Assembly (NCBI RefSeq): GCF_000740775.1
Contig: NZ_JFGS01000002.1
Coordinates: 124,001 to 188,000 of the forward strand
Source: Haematobacter missouriensis
GTDB taxonomy: Bacteria; Pseudomonadota; Alphaproteobacteria; Rhodobacterales; Rhodobacteraceae
Length of the DNA: 64,000 nucleotides
Direction of reading: 5' to 3'
Below, in pieces: positions 55,133 through 64,000 of this stretch; positions within the stretch are counted from its first letter, which is position 1; each line of letters starts with the position of its first letter. The translations under genes were made by a program, and so were the position numbers. The notes below the pieces were generated by a model. It was given only the letters and a program-made list of their open reading frames with translations, searched no databases and was not told the DNA's origin.

Positions 55133-55969
55133 ATGAAGGACAATAGCACCCCCGGCGGACTGCCGTTCATGAAGATGCACGGCCTTGGCAACGATTTCGT
55201 CGTGATCGACGGACGGGGCCGAACGGCGCATGTCACGCCGGAACTGGCGCGCAGGCTTGGCGACCGGCACCGGGGGGTCGGCTTCGACCAGCTTGCGGTG
55301 ATCGAGGCGGAGGACGGCGTCGATGCGCGGCTGACCTTCTGGAATGCCGATGGCTCGCTCTCCTCCACCTGCGGGAATGCCACGCGTTGCATCGCGCGAT
55401 TCCTGATGGACGAAACCGGCAAGGCGCGGCTGACGCTCCGGACGGAGCGCGGGCTGCTCACGGCGGAAGATGCAGGCGGGGGGCTGACCCGCGTCAACAT
55501 GGGAGCGCCGTTGCTCGACTGGCGGGAGATCCCGCTGGCGGAGGCAATGGACACGCTTCACCTGCCCATCGAGGGCGATCCCGTGGCCACCGGCATGGGC
55601 AATCCGCATTGCACCTTCTTCGTGCCCGATGCGGAGGCGGTGGAGCTGGAACGGCTTGGCCCCGAGTACGAACACCACCCCCTCTATCCCGAACGCACAA
55701 ATGTGGAATTCGTGAGTCTGCTCGGCCCGGACGCGATCCGGCTGCGGATATGGGAACGTGGAACGGGCGTGACGCTCGCCTCCGGTTCCTGCTCCTGCGC
55801 GGCGGCGGTGGCGGCGGCACGGCGCGGCCTGACGGGACGGCGCGTGTCGGTTCATGTGGATGGCGGCGTGCTGGAAATCGACTGGCGCGATGACGGGGTG
55901 TGGATGACCGCACCGACAGCCTATGTATTTGACGGGGTGCTCACCCCGGCCTTTCTCGGAGCCCTGTGA
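55133..55969 (+). CDS. dapF: Diaminopimelate epimerase (atypical second active-site motif)
   Basis: 278 residues from [20 protein letters not shown]. The first DapF half is normal: [26 protein letters not shown] and [10 protein letters not shown] with catalytic C80. In the second half the usual motif A-C-G-(S/T)-G reads A-S-G-S-C: S217 replaces the expected catalytic cysteine and cysteines appear at 220 and 222. Product binding segments [10 protein letters not shown] and ERTNVEFV remain. It should interconvert LL- and meso-diaminopimelate for lysine and peptidoglycan, if the altered site works. mtaB overlaps its stop. Confidence 0.88.
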   Translation: MKDNSTPGGLPFMKMHGLGNDFVVIDGRGRTAHVTPELARRLGDRHRGVGFDQLAVIEAEDGVDARLTFWNADGSLSSTCGNATRCIARFLMDETGKARLTLRTERGLLTAEDAGGGLTRVNMGAPLLDWREIPLAEAMDTLHLPIEGDPVATGMGNPHCTFFVPDAEAVELERLGPEYEHHPLYPERTNVEFVSLLGPDAIRLRIWERGTGVTLASGSCSCAAAVAAARRGLTGRRVSVHVDGGVLEIDWRDDGVWMTAPTAYVFDGVLTPAFLGAL

Positions 55970-57231
55970 TGGATGCCCGCGCGCCGATCTTCGCCACTCT
56001 TGGCTGTCGTCTGAACGCCTACGAGACGGAGGCGATGCGGGAGCTGTCGGCCGCCGCCGGGCTCGACAATGCGGTGATCGTGAACACCTGCGCGGTGACG
56101 GCGGAAGCGGTGCGCAAGGCCAAGCAGGAGATCCGCCGCCTGCGCCGGGAAAACCCGGATGCAGCGGTGATCGTCACCGGCTGCGCGGCGCAGACGGAAC
56201 CCGAAACCTTCGCCGCGATGCCGGAGGTGACCCGTGTCATCGGCAATCACGAAAAGATGCAGGCCGACACCTGGCGCAGCATCGCGCGCGCTCCCGATTT
56301 CATCGGCGAGACGGAGCGTGTCACGGTCGATGACATCATGTCGGTCCGGGAAACCGCCGGCCATCTGATCGACGGTTTCGGTCGCCATCGCGCGTATGTG
56401 CAGGTCCAGAACGGCTGCGACCACCGCTGCACCTTCTGCATCATCCCCTATGGTCGGGGCAATTCGCGCTCCGTCCCCGCCGGCGTGGTCGTGGAGCAGA
56501 TCAAGCGGCTGGTGGATCGCGGCTTCAACGAGGTCGTGCTGACGGGCGTGGACCTGACGAGCTGGGGGGCGGACCTTCCCGCCGAGCCGCGGCTCGGCGA
56601 TCTGGTGCAGCGCATCCTGCGGCTTGTCCCCGACCTGCCGCGCCTGCGTATCTCCTCCATCGACTCGATCGAGGCGGATGAGGCGCTGATGCAGGCCATC
56701 GCGACCGAGCCACGCCTGATGCCGCATCTTCACCTGAGCCTGCAGGCAGGCGACAACATGATCCTGAAGCGCATGAAACGCCGCCACCTGCGCGACGACG
56801 CGATCCGCTTCTGCGAGGAGGCGCGCCGCCTGCGCCCGGACATGGTCTTCGGCGCAGACATCATCGCCGGTTTCCCCACAGAGACCGAGGAGATGTTCGC
56901 CAATTCGTTGAAACTGGTGGACGACTGCGGCCTGACCTTCCTGCATGTCTTTCCCTACAGCGCCCGCAAGGGCACGCCCGCCGCCCGTATGCCGCAGGTG
57001 GATGGACGGTCGATTCGTGATCGGGCCGCCCGGCTCCGCGCCCGGGGGGATGCGCGCCTTCACCTCCATCTGGCGGAGCAGGCGGGCCGGTACCACAGGA
57101 TCCTGATGGAAAACACGCGCCTCGGGCGGACAGAGCAGTTCACCGAGGTGCGGTTTACCACCGATCAGCCGGAGGGTCAGATCGTATCGGCGCAGATCAC
57201 CGGCCATGACGGAACCCGGCTGTCTGCCTGA
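55969..57231 (+). CDS. mtaB: tRNA t6A37 methylthiotransferase MtaB
   Basis: 420 residues. The N-terminal UPF0004 domain has TLGCRLNAYETEAM, NTCAVTAEA and VTGCAAQTEPE, giving three cysteines for the auxiliary 4Fe-4S cluster. The radical SAM motif CDHRCTFC has C150, C154, C157. A C-terminal TRAM-like segment follows. It adds methylthio groups to t6A37 of tRNA, following the Sua5-type step encoded near 42 kb. The ATG overlaps the dapF stop (TGATG); a GTG one codon earlier is also possible. Confidence 0.93.
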   Translation: MDARAPIFATLGCRLNAYETEAMRELSAAAGLDNAVIVNTCAVTAEAVRKAKQEIRRLRRENPDAAVIVTGCAAQTEPETFAAMPEVTRVIGNHEKMQADTWRSIARAPDFIGETERVTVDDIMSVRETAGHLIDGFGRHRAYVQVQNGCDHRCTFCIIPYGRGNSRSVPAGVVVEQIKRLVDRGFNEVVLTGVDLTSWGADLPAEPRLGDLVQRILRLVPDLPRLRISSIDSIEADEALMQAIATEPRLMPHLHLSLQAGDNMILKRMKRRHLRDDAIRFCEEARRLRPDMVFGADIIAGFPTETEEMFANSLKLVDDCGLTFLHVFPYSARKGTPAARMPQVDGRSIRDRAARLRARGDARLHLHLAEQAGRYHRILMENTRLGRTEQFTEVRFTTDQPEGQIVSAQITGHDGTRLSA

Positions 57232-57233
57232 CA

Positions 57234-57369
57234 GGCTGCCGAAAAATCTTGAAGTACCGGACCGACGCTCTGGAAATGGCGAAATCGGGCCTCGAACCGA
57301 CCAGAGCCGTCCAGATGTCATCGGATTTCGAGCGATCCCACTTCAGCGCCTGCAGGCTTTTCAGCAGCC
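57234..57369. repeat. Small inverted-repeat-bounded segment (possible MITE)
   Basis: GGCTGCCGAAAA (57234-57245) and, inverted, GGCTGCTGAAAA (complement of 57358-57369) match at 11 of 12 bases and bound 136 bp directly after mtaB. No transposase inside. It resembles a miniature non-autonomous element; no target duplication was confirmed. Confidence 0.45.
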
Positions 57370-58004
57370 AGCTCATGTCCGGCTTGCAAAAGCCGCCGGT
57401 GCGCGGGCGACCGCACGGCGCTTGCGAATGGGGCTGGTACCGGCGCCACGCCATAGCGATCGGAGCCCTTTCAAGGAGCTGGCCAGGCGCAGGTGCTGCT
57501 GATCTCGCCAGGAGAGCCTCCGACTCGGGCTCCGCCTCTCGCGAGGTGTCTCGCACAGCAGGAAGTGCCGCTCCAAATGCGTCGGTCAGCGTAAAGCGTC
57601 GTGGCGCCCTTCAGCATTTGACGACCGCCGAGTGGATAATCAGACCCGCGCATGGCGGCCAGCAATCGCGCGGCTGCAATCGACGGGTACCAGGCCCGGA
57701 GAAGGCGTGTGGCGACGCGACGATGCTCCGCGCGCCCCAAAATGCCAACGCGACCGAAACCGAAACCGGCGTGCTTGGCCGCAGCGCCGAGCCGCAGGAC
57801 ATGTGCCATAGCAGCGATCTCGTGGACGGGACGATCGTCTGGCATTCCGGCTGGCCTACGCGTCTGCATCCCGCATGGGGGCGTGAGGCAATCGGCGCGA
57901 GCTGACGTGGGACATAGCGCAGGATGGCATGGGCAGCCCTGCGGGCACTGGATCCCCAGTCCGCGCTCGCCTAGGCTCCGCGCTAGCCAGAACGGATGGA
58001 AGCC
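57370..58004. other. Gene-poor stretch between mtaB and the GST gene
   Basis: About 635 nt with open frames on both strands but none with a family match or convincing ribosome site. A plus-strand frame of 218 codons (57249-57905) is rich in Arg, Gly and Ser and looks random. I see no RNA gene or terminator. Confidence 0.45.
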
Positions 58005-58607
58005 ATGCGCCTTTACTACAGCCCAGCGTCACCCTTCGCCCGCAAGTGCGTTGTTACTGCCACGGAACTCGGAATCACCGGGCAGGTGGAGCGCGTGACG
58101 GTCTCCACCAATCCGCTGGGCACAGGAGAGACACCGATTCCCGGCAATCCTCTGGGCAAGCTGCCGACGCTTGAACGGGACGACGGGCCCGCGATCTATG
58201 ACAGCTCGGTGATCTGCCGCTATCTGGACACGGTTGCGGAGGGCACGCTCTATCCGGCGGGAGAGCGGCTCTGGACCACGCTCACGCTCGAGGCGCTGGC
58301 GGATGGCATCATGGATGCGGCCCTGCTCATAGCGCTGGAATACCGCCTCCGGCCGGAGGAACTGCACTATGCTCCCTGGCTGGAGGGGCAGTGGCAGAAG
58401 GTGTCCCGCGCGCTCGATACGCTGGAAACCCTGTGGATGAGCCACCTGCACGGTCCGCTCGACATCGGCCAGATCGCGACGGGCTGCGCGCTCGGATATC
58501 TGGACCTTCGTCACGGCGCGCGGGATTGGCGGGCGGGGCGGCCGCAACTGGCCCACTGGTTCACCGGCTTCGACCAACGTCCTGCCATGGAGGCGACGCG
58601 GCCCTGA
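58005..58607 (+). CDS. Glutathione S-transferase family protein
   Basis: 200 residues from MRLYYSPASPFARKC, preferred because GGAA lies five bases upstream; an ATG 9 nt earlier is the alternative. The N-terminal thioredoxin-like domain has SPASPFARKCVVTATELG with a candidate active serine, NPLGKLPTLERDDG and the gamma-glutamyl-binding YDSSVICRYLD. The helical C-terminal domain follows. Substrate unknown. Single gene upstream of petABC. Confidence 0.9.
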   Translation: MRLYYSPASPFARKCVVTATELGITGQVERVTVSTNPLGTGETPIPGNPLGKLPTLERDDGPAIYDSSVICRYLDTVAEGTLYPAGERLWTTLTLEALADGIMDAALLIALEYRLRPEELHYAPWLEGQWQKVSRALDTLETLWMSHLHGPLDIGQIATGCALGYLDLRHGARDWRAGRPQLAHWFTGFDQRPAMEATRP

Positions 58608-58767
58608 CAATCCGCAGGCATCGCTGTTGCACAAGCCTCGCGCCCGGCAACGAAAGCGGGATGCCTTCTGGACGCACGGATATTTGATCGTTAGAAACCT
58701 TCCAGGCGACCCCCGGGGACAACCCGGAGGCGACAGCATGTGCTGACGGCTAGGTAGGGAGGATTCC

Positions 58768-59331
58768 GTGTCCCAAGCAGAAGATCATACGACGAGCCGA
58801 AGGGATTTCCTTTTCTACGCGACGGGGGGTGCGGCGGTCGTGGCAGGGGGCGCGGCGGTCTGGCCGCTCGTCAACCAGATGAACCCCTCCGCGGATGTGC
58901 AGGCGCTTTCCTCCATCCACGTCGATATCGCCAATGTGGCGGAGGGCACGCAGCTCACCGTCAAGTGGCTGGGTAAGCCCGTTTTCATCCGCCACCGCTC
59001 GCAGGCCGACATCGAATCGGCCCGTGGTGTGGAGATGTCGCAACTTGTGGACACCAACGCCCGAAACGCAAACAAACCATCGGATGCGCAGGCGACCGAC
59101 CAGAACCGCGCGCTGGATGATGCGGGACAGTGGCTCGTGATGATGGGTGTCTGCACCCATCTGGGCTGTGTGCCGCTCGGTAACGGCGCGGGCAATTTCG
59201 ACGGCTGGTTCTGCCCGTGCCACGGCTCGCACTATGATGCCGCGGGGCGCATCCGTCAGGGACCGGCGCCGGAAAACCTGCACATTCCCGTTGCCGCATT
59301 CACCGACGAAACCACCATCAAGCTCGGGTAA
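58768..59331 (+). CDS. petA: Ubiquinol-cytochrome c reductase Rieske iron-sulfur subunit
   Basis: 187 residues from a GTG with AGGGAGGA upstream. A twin-arginine signal/anchor ([16 protein letters not shown]) leads to one transmembrane helix. The Rieske ligands are C129 and H131 (CTHLGC) and C149 and H152 (CPCHGS), with disulfide cysteines C134 and C151. It moves electrons from ubiquinol to cytochrome c1 in the periplasm. First gene of petABC. Confidence 0.97.
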   Translation: MSQAEDHTTSRRDFLFYATGGAAVVAGGAAVWPLVNQMNPSADVQALSSIHVDIANVAEGTQLTVKWLGKPVFIRHRSQADIESARGVEMSQLVDTNARNANKPSDAQATDQNRALDDAGQWLVMMGVCTHLGCVPLGNGAGNFDGWFCPCHGSHYDAAGRIRQGPAPENLHIPVAAFTDETTIKLG

Positions 59332-59336
59332 GCCAG

Positions 59337-60689
59337 ATGTCCGGTATTCCCCACGACCATTATGAGCCGAAGACCCGCTTCGAGAAGTGGCTTCACACCC
59401 GTCTCCCCGTCGTGTCGCTGATCTATGACACGATCATGATCCCGACACCCAAGAACCTCAACTGGATGTGGATCTGGGGGATCGTCCTGGTCTTCTGCCT
59501 CGTGCTCCAGATCGCGACCGGCGTGGCGCTGGTGATGCACTACACGCCGCATGTCAGCCTCGCATTCTCTTCCGTCGAGCATATCATGCGAGACGTGAAC
59601 GGCGGCTACATGCTCCGCTATCTTCACGCGAACGGTGCGTCGCTGTTCTTCGTCGCCGTCTATCTCCACATCTTCCGCGGCCTCTACTACGGCTCCTACA
59701 AGGCCCCGCGTGAAGTCACGTGGATCATCGGCATGCTGATCTACCTCGCCATGATGGCCACGGCCTTCATGGGTTACGTGCTTCCCTGGGGACAGATGTC
59801 CTTCTGGGGCGCCACGGTGATCACCGGCCTGTTCGGCGCGATCCCTGGCATCGGCGAGTCGATCCAGACCTGGCTTCTGGGCGGCCCTGCGGTGGACAAT
59901 GCCACGCTGAACCGGTTCTTCTCGCTCCACTACCTGCTGCCGTTCGTCATCGCCGGTCTGGTGATCGTTCACGTCTGGGCCTTCCACACCACCGGCAACA
60001 ACAACCCAACGGGCGTCGAGGTGCGGCGCGGCTCCAAAGAAGAAGCGAAGAAGGACACCCTGCCCTTCTGGCCCTACTTCGTCATCAAGGATCTGTTCGC
60101 GCTCGTCGTGGTCCTGCTGGTGTTCTTCGCCATCGTGGGCTTCATGCCGAATTACCTCGGCCACCCGGACAACTACATCGAGGCGAACCCGCTCGCCACG
60201 CCCGCGCATATCGTGCCGGAGTGGTACTTCCTGCCGTTCTACGCCATCCTGCGCGCCTTCACCGCGGATGTCTGGGTCGTGCAGCTTGTCCACTGGGTAA
60301 CCTTCGGCATCGTGGACGCCAAGTTCTTCGGCGTGCTGGCCATGTTCGGCGCGATCGCGGTCATGGCGCTGGCACCGTGGCTGGATACATCGTCCGTCCG
60401 CTCGGGCCGGTTCCGGCCGATGTTCAAATGGTGGTTCTATCTGCTCTGCGTCGATTTCATGGTGCTGATGTGGGTGGGCGCGATGCCGGCAGAGGGCATC
60501 TACACCTGGATTTCGCTCATCGCCGCGACCTACTGGTTTGCCTACTTCCTTGTCGTCCTCCCGCTCCTCGGCGTGATCGAGAAGCCGACTGCCGCGCCCG
60601 CGACCATCGAAGAGGACTTCAACGAGCATTACGGCAAGCCCGGCGCACGGCCCGACCTGTCGATCCCGAGCGATCATCCGGCGGAGTGA
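59337..60689 (+). CDS. petB: Cytochrome b of the bc1 complex
   Basis: 450 residues. The four haem ligands fall at H97, H111, H198 and H212, identical spacing to characterised Rhodobacter cytochrome b. Other marks are the [12 protein letters not shown] Qo-site segment and eight transmembrane helices. The ATG is 5 nt after petA. A C-terminal tail ([15 protein letters not shown]) extends beyond the last helix. Confidence 0.97.
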   Translation: MSGIPHDHYEPKTRFEKWLHTRLPVVSLIYDTIMIPTPKNLNWMWIWGIVLVFCLVLQIATGVALVMHYTPHVSLAFSSVEHIMRDVNGGYMLRYLHANGASLFFVAVYLHIFRGLYYGSYKAPREVTWIIGMLIYLAMMATAFMGYVLPWGQMSFWGATVITGLFGAIPGIGESIQTWLLGGPAVDNATLNRFFSLHYLLPFVIAGLVIVHVWAFHTTGNNNPTGVEVRRGSKEEAKKDTLPFWPYFVIKDLFALVVVLLVFFAIVGFMPNYLGHPDNYIEANPLATPAHIVPEWYFLPFYAILRAFTADVWVVQLVHWVTFGIVDAKFFGVLAMFGAIAVMALAPWLDTSSVRSGRFRPMFKWWFYLLCVDFMVLMWVGAMPAEGIYTWISLIAATYWFAYFLVVLPLLGVIEKPTAAPATIEEDFNEHYGKPGARPDLSIPSDHPAE

Positions 60690-60699
60690 GGAAGACATC

Positions 60700-61497
60700 A
60701 TGCTGAAGAAACTCGCGCTCGCCACGGCCGCCACCCTCGCCCTCACCAGCCCGCTCATGGCGGCGGAGGGGGGGCATGTGGAGGACTTCTCCTTCTCCTT
60801 CGAAGGTCCGTTCGGCGCCTATGACCGGATGCAGCTTCAACGGGGCCTGCAGGTCTATACGGAGGTCTGCTCCGCCTGCCACGGCATGAAGTTCGTGCCG
60901 ATCCGCTCGCTCTCTGACCCCGGCGGTCCGGCGATGCCGGAAGATCAGATCCGCGCCTATGCCGCGCAGATGACGATCACGGATGCGGAAACCGGGGAGG
61001 ATCGTCCGCGCACGCCTGCGGATCACTTCCCGCCCCACCAGCTTCCCAACGCCCCTGACCTGAGCCTCATGGCAAAGGCCCGCGCCGGGTTCCACGGGCC
61101 CTACGGGCTGGGGATCAACCAGATCGCAAAGGGCATCGGCGGGCCGGAATACATCGCCTCGCTCCTCACCGGCTATACGGGCGAGGAGAAGGTGGAGGCC
61201 GGCACCACCTTCTACGAGAACCATACCTTCCCCTCCGGCTGGATCGCCATGGCGCCGCCCCTTGCGGACGGTCAGGTCACCTTTGCCGACGGCGCGCCGA
61301 ACGATGTGCGCGCGATGGCGCAGGATGTGGCCGCGTTCCTGATGTGGGCCGCGGAACCCAAGATGATGCAGCGCAAGACGGCTGGCTGGACGGCGGTTAT
61401 CTTCCTCGCGTTGCTGGCGGTGCTGCTCTACCTGACCAACAAGCGCATCTGGGCGCCGGTCAAGAAGGCGGCGAAGGACGCCTACAAGAAGGTCTGA
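60700..61497 (+). CDS. petC: Cytochrome c1 of the bc1 complex
   Basis: 265 residues with a signal peptide (cleavage near LMAAEGG, about 22). The haem c motif CSACH (C57, C60, H61) is present with methionine ligand candidate in WIAMAPPL, and a C-terminal membrane anchor (about 228-247) with a basic tail. It completes the petABC operon, 10 nt after petB, followed by a strong terminator. Confidence 0.97.
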   Translation: MLKKLALATAATLALTSPLMAAEGGHVEDFSFSFEGPFGAYDRMQLQRGLQVYTEVCSACHGMKFVPIRSLSDPGGPAMPEDQIRAYAAQMTITDAETGEDRPRTPADHFPPHQLPNAPDLSLMAKARAGFHGPYGLGINQIAKGIGGPEYIASLLTGYTGEEKVEAGTTFYENHTFPSGWIAMAPPLADGQVTFADGAPNDVRAMAQDVAAFLMWAAEPKMMQRKTAGWTAVIFLALLAVLLYLTNKRIWAPVKKAAKDAYKKV

Positions 61498-61520
61498 TCC
61501 GGACCGGATATTGAGACAGG

Positions 61521-61547
61521 ACGCGCGCCCCCGGGCGCGCGTTTTTT
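61521..61547 (+). terminator. Intrinsic terminator of petABC
   Basis: A 10-bp perfect stem (ACGCGCGCCC with GGGCGCGCGT) followed by TTTTT, 24 nt after the petC stop and abutting the thiQ stop on the other strand. Confidence 0.92.
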
Positions 61548-62251
61548 CATTTCCGCCGCTGGCCGAGATAGCGCGCGAGAGCAACGGGCGGATCGGCCAG
61601 CAATGCCGCAGTCGGGCGCGGGGGAAAGGCCGATCCGCCGTCCACGACGATCACCTCATCCGCCAGCCGCTCCGCATCCGCGGGATCATGCGTCACCATC
61701 AGCACCGTCGCCGCCGTCTCTGCCGCGATGCGGGCGACGAGGGCCAGCATCTCCTCCCGCAGGGCGGGGCCGAGAGCGGCGAAGGGTTCATCCAGCAGCA
61801 GGAGCGGTCGCCGCCGCAGGAGCGCGCGGGCGAGCGCCACGCGCCCCGCCTGCCCGCCGGAGAGCGCGGCGGGTCTGCGCGCGCCAAGCCCCTCCAGCCC
61901 CACATCGGCAAGGGCCGCGGCGACCTGCCGCCGCTCCGGTTCGCCAAGCCGCAGATCCGGGCGGAGACCCAACCCGACGTTCTGGCTGACGGTCAGATGC
62001 GGAAAAAGGTTGTTGTCCTGAAACAGCACAGTCATCGGCCGCGCGCCCGGACGCAGCCCGCCGATATCCTCACCCGCCCAGAGAATGCGGCCCGAAGCGA
62101 GCGGCAAGAACCCGGCAATCGCGTTCAGCAGCGTGGACTTTCCCGCGCCAGACGGCCCCATGACCGCCACCCGCCGCCCAGCCTCCACCGTGAAATCGGC
62201 GGAGAGAACGAAGTCGCCCTGCCGGATCGTAACCTGCTCAAGCCTCAGCAC
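61547..62251 (-). CDS. thiQ: Thiamine ABC transporter ATP-binding protein
   Basis: 234 residues from a GTG start. Walker A GPSGAGKST, Q-loop LFQDNNLFPHLTV, signature ALSGGQAGRVALARAL and Walker B LLLLDEPFAALGP are intact; FQDNNLFPHLT is typical of ThiQ. It overlaps thiP by 14 nt. It powers uptake of thiamine or its phosphates. Confidence 0.9.
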   Translation of the reverse strand: MLRLEQVTIRQGDFVLSADFTVEAGRRVAVMGPSGAGKSTLLNAIAGFLPLASGRILWAGEDIGGLRPGARPMTVLFQDNNLFPHLTVSQNVGLGLRPDLRLGEPERRQVAAALADVGLEGLGARRPAALSGGQAGRVALARALLRRRPLLLLDEPFAALGPALREEMLALVARIAAETAATVLMVTHDPADAERLADEVIVVDGGSAFPPRPTAALLADPPVALARYLGQRRK

Positions 62252-63788
62252 CGCGTCCCATCCTGTCGATGATCCAGAAAATCCCGAAGCTCAGCGCAAG
62301 CAGCAGCACCGCTGCCGCCGAAGCCTCCGCCATCCGGTAAGCGCCCATTAGCCGGTAGATCTGCAAGGGCAGCGTCGCCTCATCCGCACGGGCGAAAAGC
62401 GCGATCACCCCCAGATCGCCCATGGAGAGTGCCGCTGCCAGCCCGCCCGCAAAACAGAGTGGCCGCCGAAGTCGCGGCAAGGTGACAAGCCGGAGCCGCG
62501 ACACCCCGCGCAACCCGAGACTCTCCGCCAGGCGGGCATAGCCTGCCTCCTCTGCCCGCACAGCGGGAAGCAGGATGCGAAAGGCAAAAGGCAGCGCCAT
62601 CACCGCATTGACCGCCGCCGTGACACCGAGCGACAGACGCGCCGGATCGACCAGCGGGTTCAGCAGAATGAACAACCCCGTGCCCATCACGAGCGAGGAG
62701 GAGGCGAGCGGCAGCATCCCCGCCGTCTCCACCCATCGCCGACGCGGCGACGCGAGCAGGGAGAGCGACAGCGAGAGGAGGAGCGTGAGCAGTGCAGACC
62801 CCACCGCTACGACCAGCGACCGCCCCGCCGCCCGGAATACGTTCGCGGAAAGGCCCGGCAGCCCCCCCGCCCCGTCCATCACCAGCGCCAGAAGAGGCAC
62901 GAGCAGAAAGACCGCCGCCCCGCCGATGGCCAGCGTGTCAAGCACACGCGCCAATGGCCCTGCCGCATCCCAGCGCTGCACTGGCCGGTCAAGGCCGGTG
63001 CCGAAGCCGGAAGGCACGGAGATCACCGCAGCACCCATCGCCGCGAGGGCACAGATGCCGAACTGTACCAGCGCGAGCAGCGCCGCACGCCCGAGATCGA
63101 AGTCGAAACCGAAGGCCTGATAGATCGCCAGCTCCACCGTCGTCGCCCGTGGACCACCCCCCAATGTCAATGCCACGGCAAAAGAGGTGAGGCAGACAAG
63201 GAAGATTGCCAGAAACGCGCCCGGCAACCGCTCCCTCAGCATGGGGCGCTCCAGATGCCGCCGCATGTCCTCCGGACGGAAATCCAGCGCGGCGGCAAGG
63301 CGGAAACGTTCCGCGGGTATCGCGAGCCAGCCCTCCAGCAGCAAGCGCGTGGCGAGCGGCAGGTTGAAGAACACATGGGCAAGGATCACCCCCTGCGGCC
63401 CATAGATCGACACCGGCGGCAGCCCCAGGGCCGCGAGCGCCGCATTCACCAGCCCCGCCCTGCCAAAGACAGAGACAAGGCCCAGCACCGCCACGATCAC
63501 CGGCAGCAGAAACGGCGCGCCCAACAGGGTTATGAGCAACCTCCGCCCGTGGAAACGCCGCCGCGCCAGCGCGCGGGCAACCGGGATGGCAAGCAACACG
63601 CTCACCAAAGCGGAAACCAGCGCCTGAATCACCGTGAACCGGATCGCTGCAACATCGCCCGACCGAAGCGCCGTGAGCCCTCCTGCCGTTATCGCCACGG
63701 CCAGCAGCGTGCCGAGCGTCAGGCCCAGAACGAGGGCGAGCGCCGCCCCCCCTGCCAGAAACCTCACCGGCTGAGCGCCCCCAGCCAT
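62238..63788 (-). CDS. thiP: Thiamine ABC transporter permease
   Basis: 516 residues, two fused permease domains with about 12 transmembrane helices, the double-length form typical of ThiP. Each half has the coupling loop region (PMLRERLPGAFLAIFLVCLT and LPRLRRPLCFAGGLAAALSM). It begins inside the 3' end of thiB (25-nt overlap). Confidence 0.9.
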   Translation of the reverse strand: MAGGAQPVRFLAGGAALALVLGLTLGTLLAVAITAGGLTALRSGDVAAIRFTVIQALVSALVSVLLAIPVARALARRRFHGRRLLITLLGAPFLLPVIVAVLGLVSVFGRAGLVNAALAALGLPPVSIYGPQGVILAHVFFNLPLATRLLLEGWLAIPAERFRLAAALDFRPEDMRRHLERPMLRERLPGAFLAIFLVCLTSFAVALTLGGGPRATTVELAIYQAFGFDFDLGRAALLALVQFGICALAAMGAAVISVPSGFGTGLDRPVQRWDAAGPLARVLDTLAIGGAAVFLLVPLLALVMDGAGGLPGLSANVFRAAGRSLVVAVGSALLTLLLSLSLSLLASPRRRWVETAGMLPLASSSLVMGTGLFILLNPLVDPARLSLGVTAAVNAVMALPFAFRILLPAVRAEEAGYARLAESLGLRGVSRLRLVTLPRLRRPLCFAGGLAAALSMGDLGVIALFARADEATLPLQIYRLMGAYRMAEASAAAVLLLALSFGIFWIIDRMGRGAEA

Positions 63789-64000
63789 TCGTCCAGCGCA
63801 GCGTCACGCACGGAGCGGGCCTCCTCCGGCGTGAAGATCAGCGCGCGTTCGGGGATGGAGAGCTTCTCGAAGCCAGCAGGAAGCCCCCCCGCCGGGATGA
63901 CGGCAGGATACATCCAGTTGGTCGTGGGCAGCACAGCCTGCGCCGCATCCGAGAGGAGGAAGGACAGGAAACGGCCTGCCAATTCCTGCTCCTGGCTGCT
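63764..64000 (-). CDS. thiB: Thiamine ABC transporter substrate-binding protein (3' part)
   Basis: Only the C-terminal 78 residues lie in the window; the frame is open to the edge. Visible segments LAGRFLSFLLSDAAQAVLPT, NWMYPAVIPAGGLPAGFEKL and the C-terminal DEWLGALSR match the end of periplasmic thiamine-binding proteins. The order thiB-thiP-thiQ, with overlaps, is the usual operon. The promoter and any TPP riboswitch would lie right of the window. Confidence 0.87.
   Translation of the reverse strand, partial: SSQEQELAGRFLSFLLSDAAQAVLPTTNWMYPAVIPAGGLPAGFEKLSIPERALIFTPEEARSVRDAALDEWLGALSR

Noticed and set aside
57249-57905. 218-codon plus-strand frame as a gene
   Set aside because: No family match, no ribosome site, random-looking composition, and it runs across an inverted-repeat segment.

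Overview
The window is a high-GC, gene-dense stretch of an alphaproteobacterial chromosome, most likely from the Rhodobacteraceae (Rhodobacterales). Evidence is the petABC cytochrome bc1 operon, a glnB-glnA pair beside a NAD(P)HX epimerase/dehydratase gene, a PHB-type phaA-phaB pair, an aa3-oxidase subunit IV micro-gene, a dapF-mtaB pair, an HNOBA-like GGDEF protein and two short DUF465/DUF2007 genes of the alphaproteobacterial kind. No genus can be assigned from sequence alone. Most of the window is core chromosome. Accessory or decaying DNA is concentrated at about 12.2-13.6 kb, 50.6-54.9 kb and 57.2-58.0 kb.

Layout. 0-1.7 kb: diguanylate cyclase and a CHAP lipoprotein. 1.8-4.6 kb: acpP, fabG, a DUF2726 membrane protein and fabD (fatty acid synthesis). 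4.6-6.0 kb: rpsF-rpsR-rplI. 6.5-9.8 kb: tig, tRNA-Leu and nnr. 10-12.2 kb: glnB-glnA and a small monooxygenase. 12.2-13.6 kb: a dead IS6-family element and a dead VOC gene. 13.7-17.5 kb: envelope and membrane quality control (Do-type protease, hflK-hflC). 17.6-22.1 kb: rpiA-gor, an esterase-like hydrolase and mntH with a palindrome over its promoter. 22.5-25.2 kb: argH with a tiny overlapping lipoprotein gene, tlpA and tag. 25.4-28.3 kb: phaA-phaB and an EamA exporter. 28.3-31.5 kb: DUF465, a TrmN6-like methyltransferase, DUF2007, polyprenyl diphosphate synthase and ispE. 31.5-37.8 kb: a TPR protein, ETF-QO, greA with a terminator hairpin in its leader, and azlCD. 37.9-44.4 kb: a lipoprotein, COX subunit IV, an MBL hydrolase with acyl-CoA dehydrogenase, a Sua5-type enzyme, YqgE and a DsbD-N protein. 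44.6-50.4 kb: a PCuAC-like protein, then a cobalamin riboswitch controlling a btuB-btuF-btuC-btuD vitamin B12 uptake operon. 50.5-55 kb: tRNA-Pro, a degraded spacer, an eptA-dgkA operon, a 5'-truncated cbtA and tRNA-Lys. 55-57.2 kb: dapF-mtaB. 58-61.5 kb: a glutathione S-transferase and petABC. 61.5 kb to the end: thiQ-thiP-thiB (thiB runs off the edge).

Functional links. EptA would release diacylglycerol when it transfers phosphoethanolamine to lipid A, and DgkA, translated from an overlapping start, would rephosphorylate it. The two genes form a compact envelope-modification module with an 11-bp tandem repeat upstream that resembles an OmpR-family response-regulator site. The B12 operon sits a few kilobases from a broken cobalt-transporter gene (cbtA). 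Other regulatory points are a terminator hairpin 24 nt before greA with no upstream gene to terminate, a 17-bp palindrome over the -10 region of mntH, and a 29-bp palindrome ahead of the Do protease gene. Several start codons were moved from the longest possible reading to positions supported by a Shine-Dalgarno sequence. Two genes that are easy to overlook were added: a 56-residue lipoprotein after argH and the 51-residue COX subunit IV.
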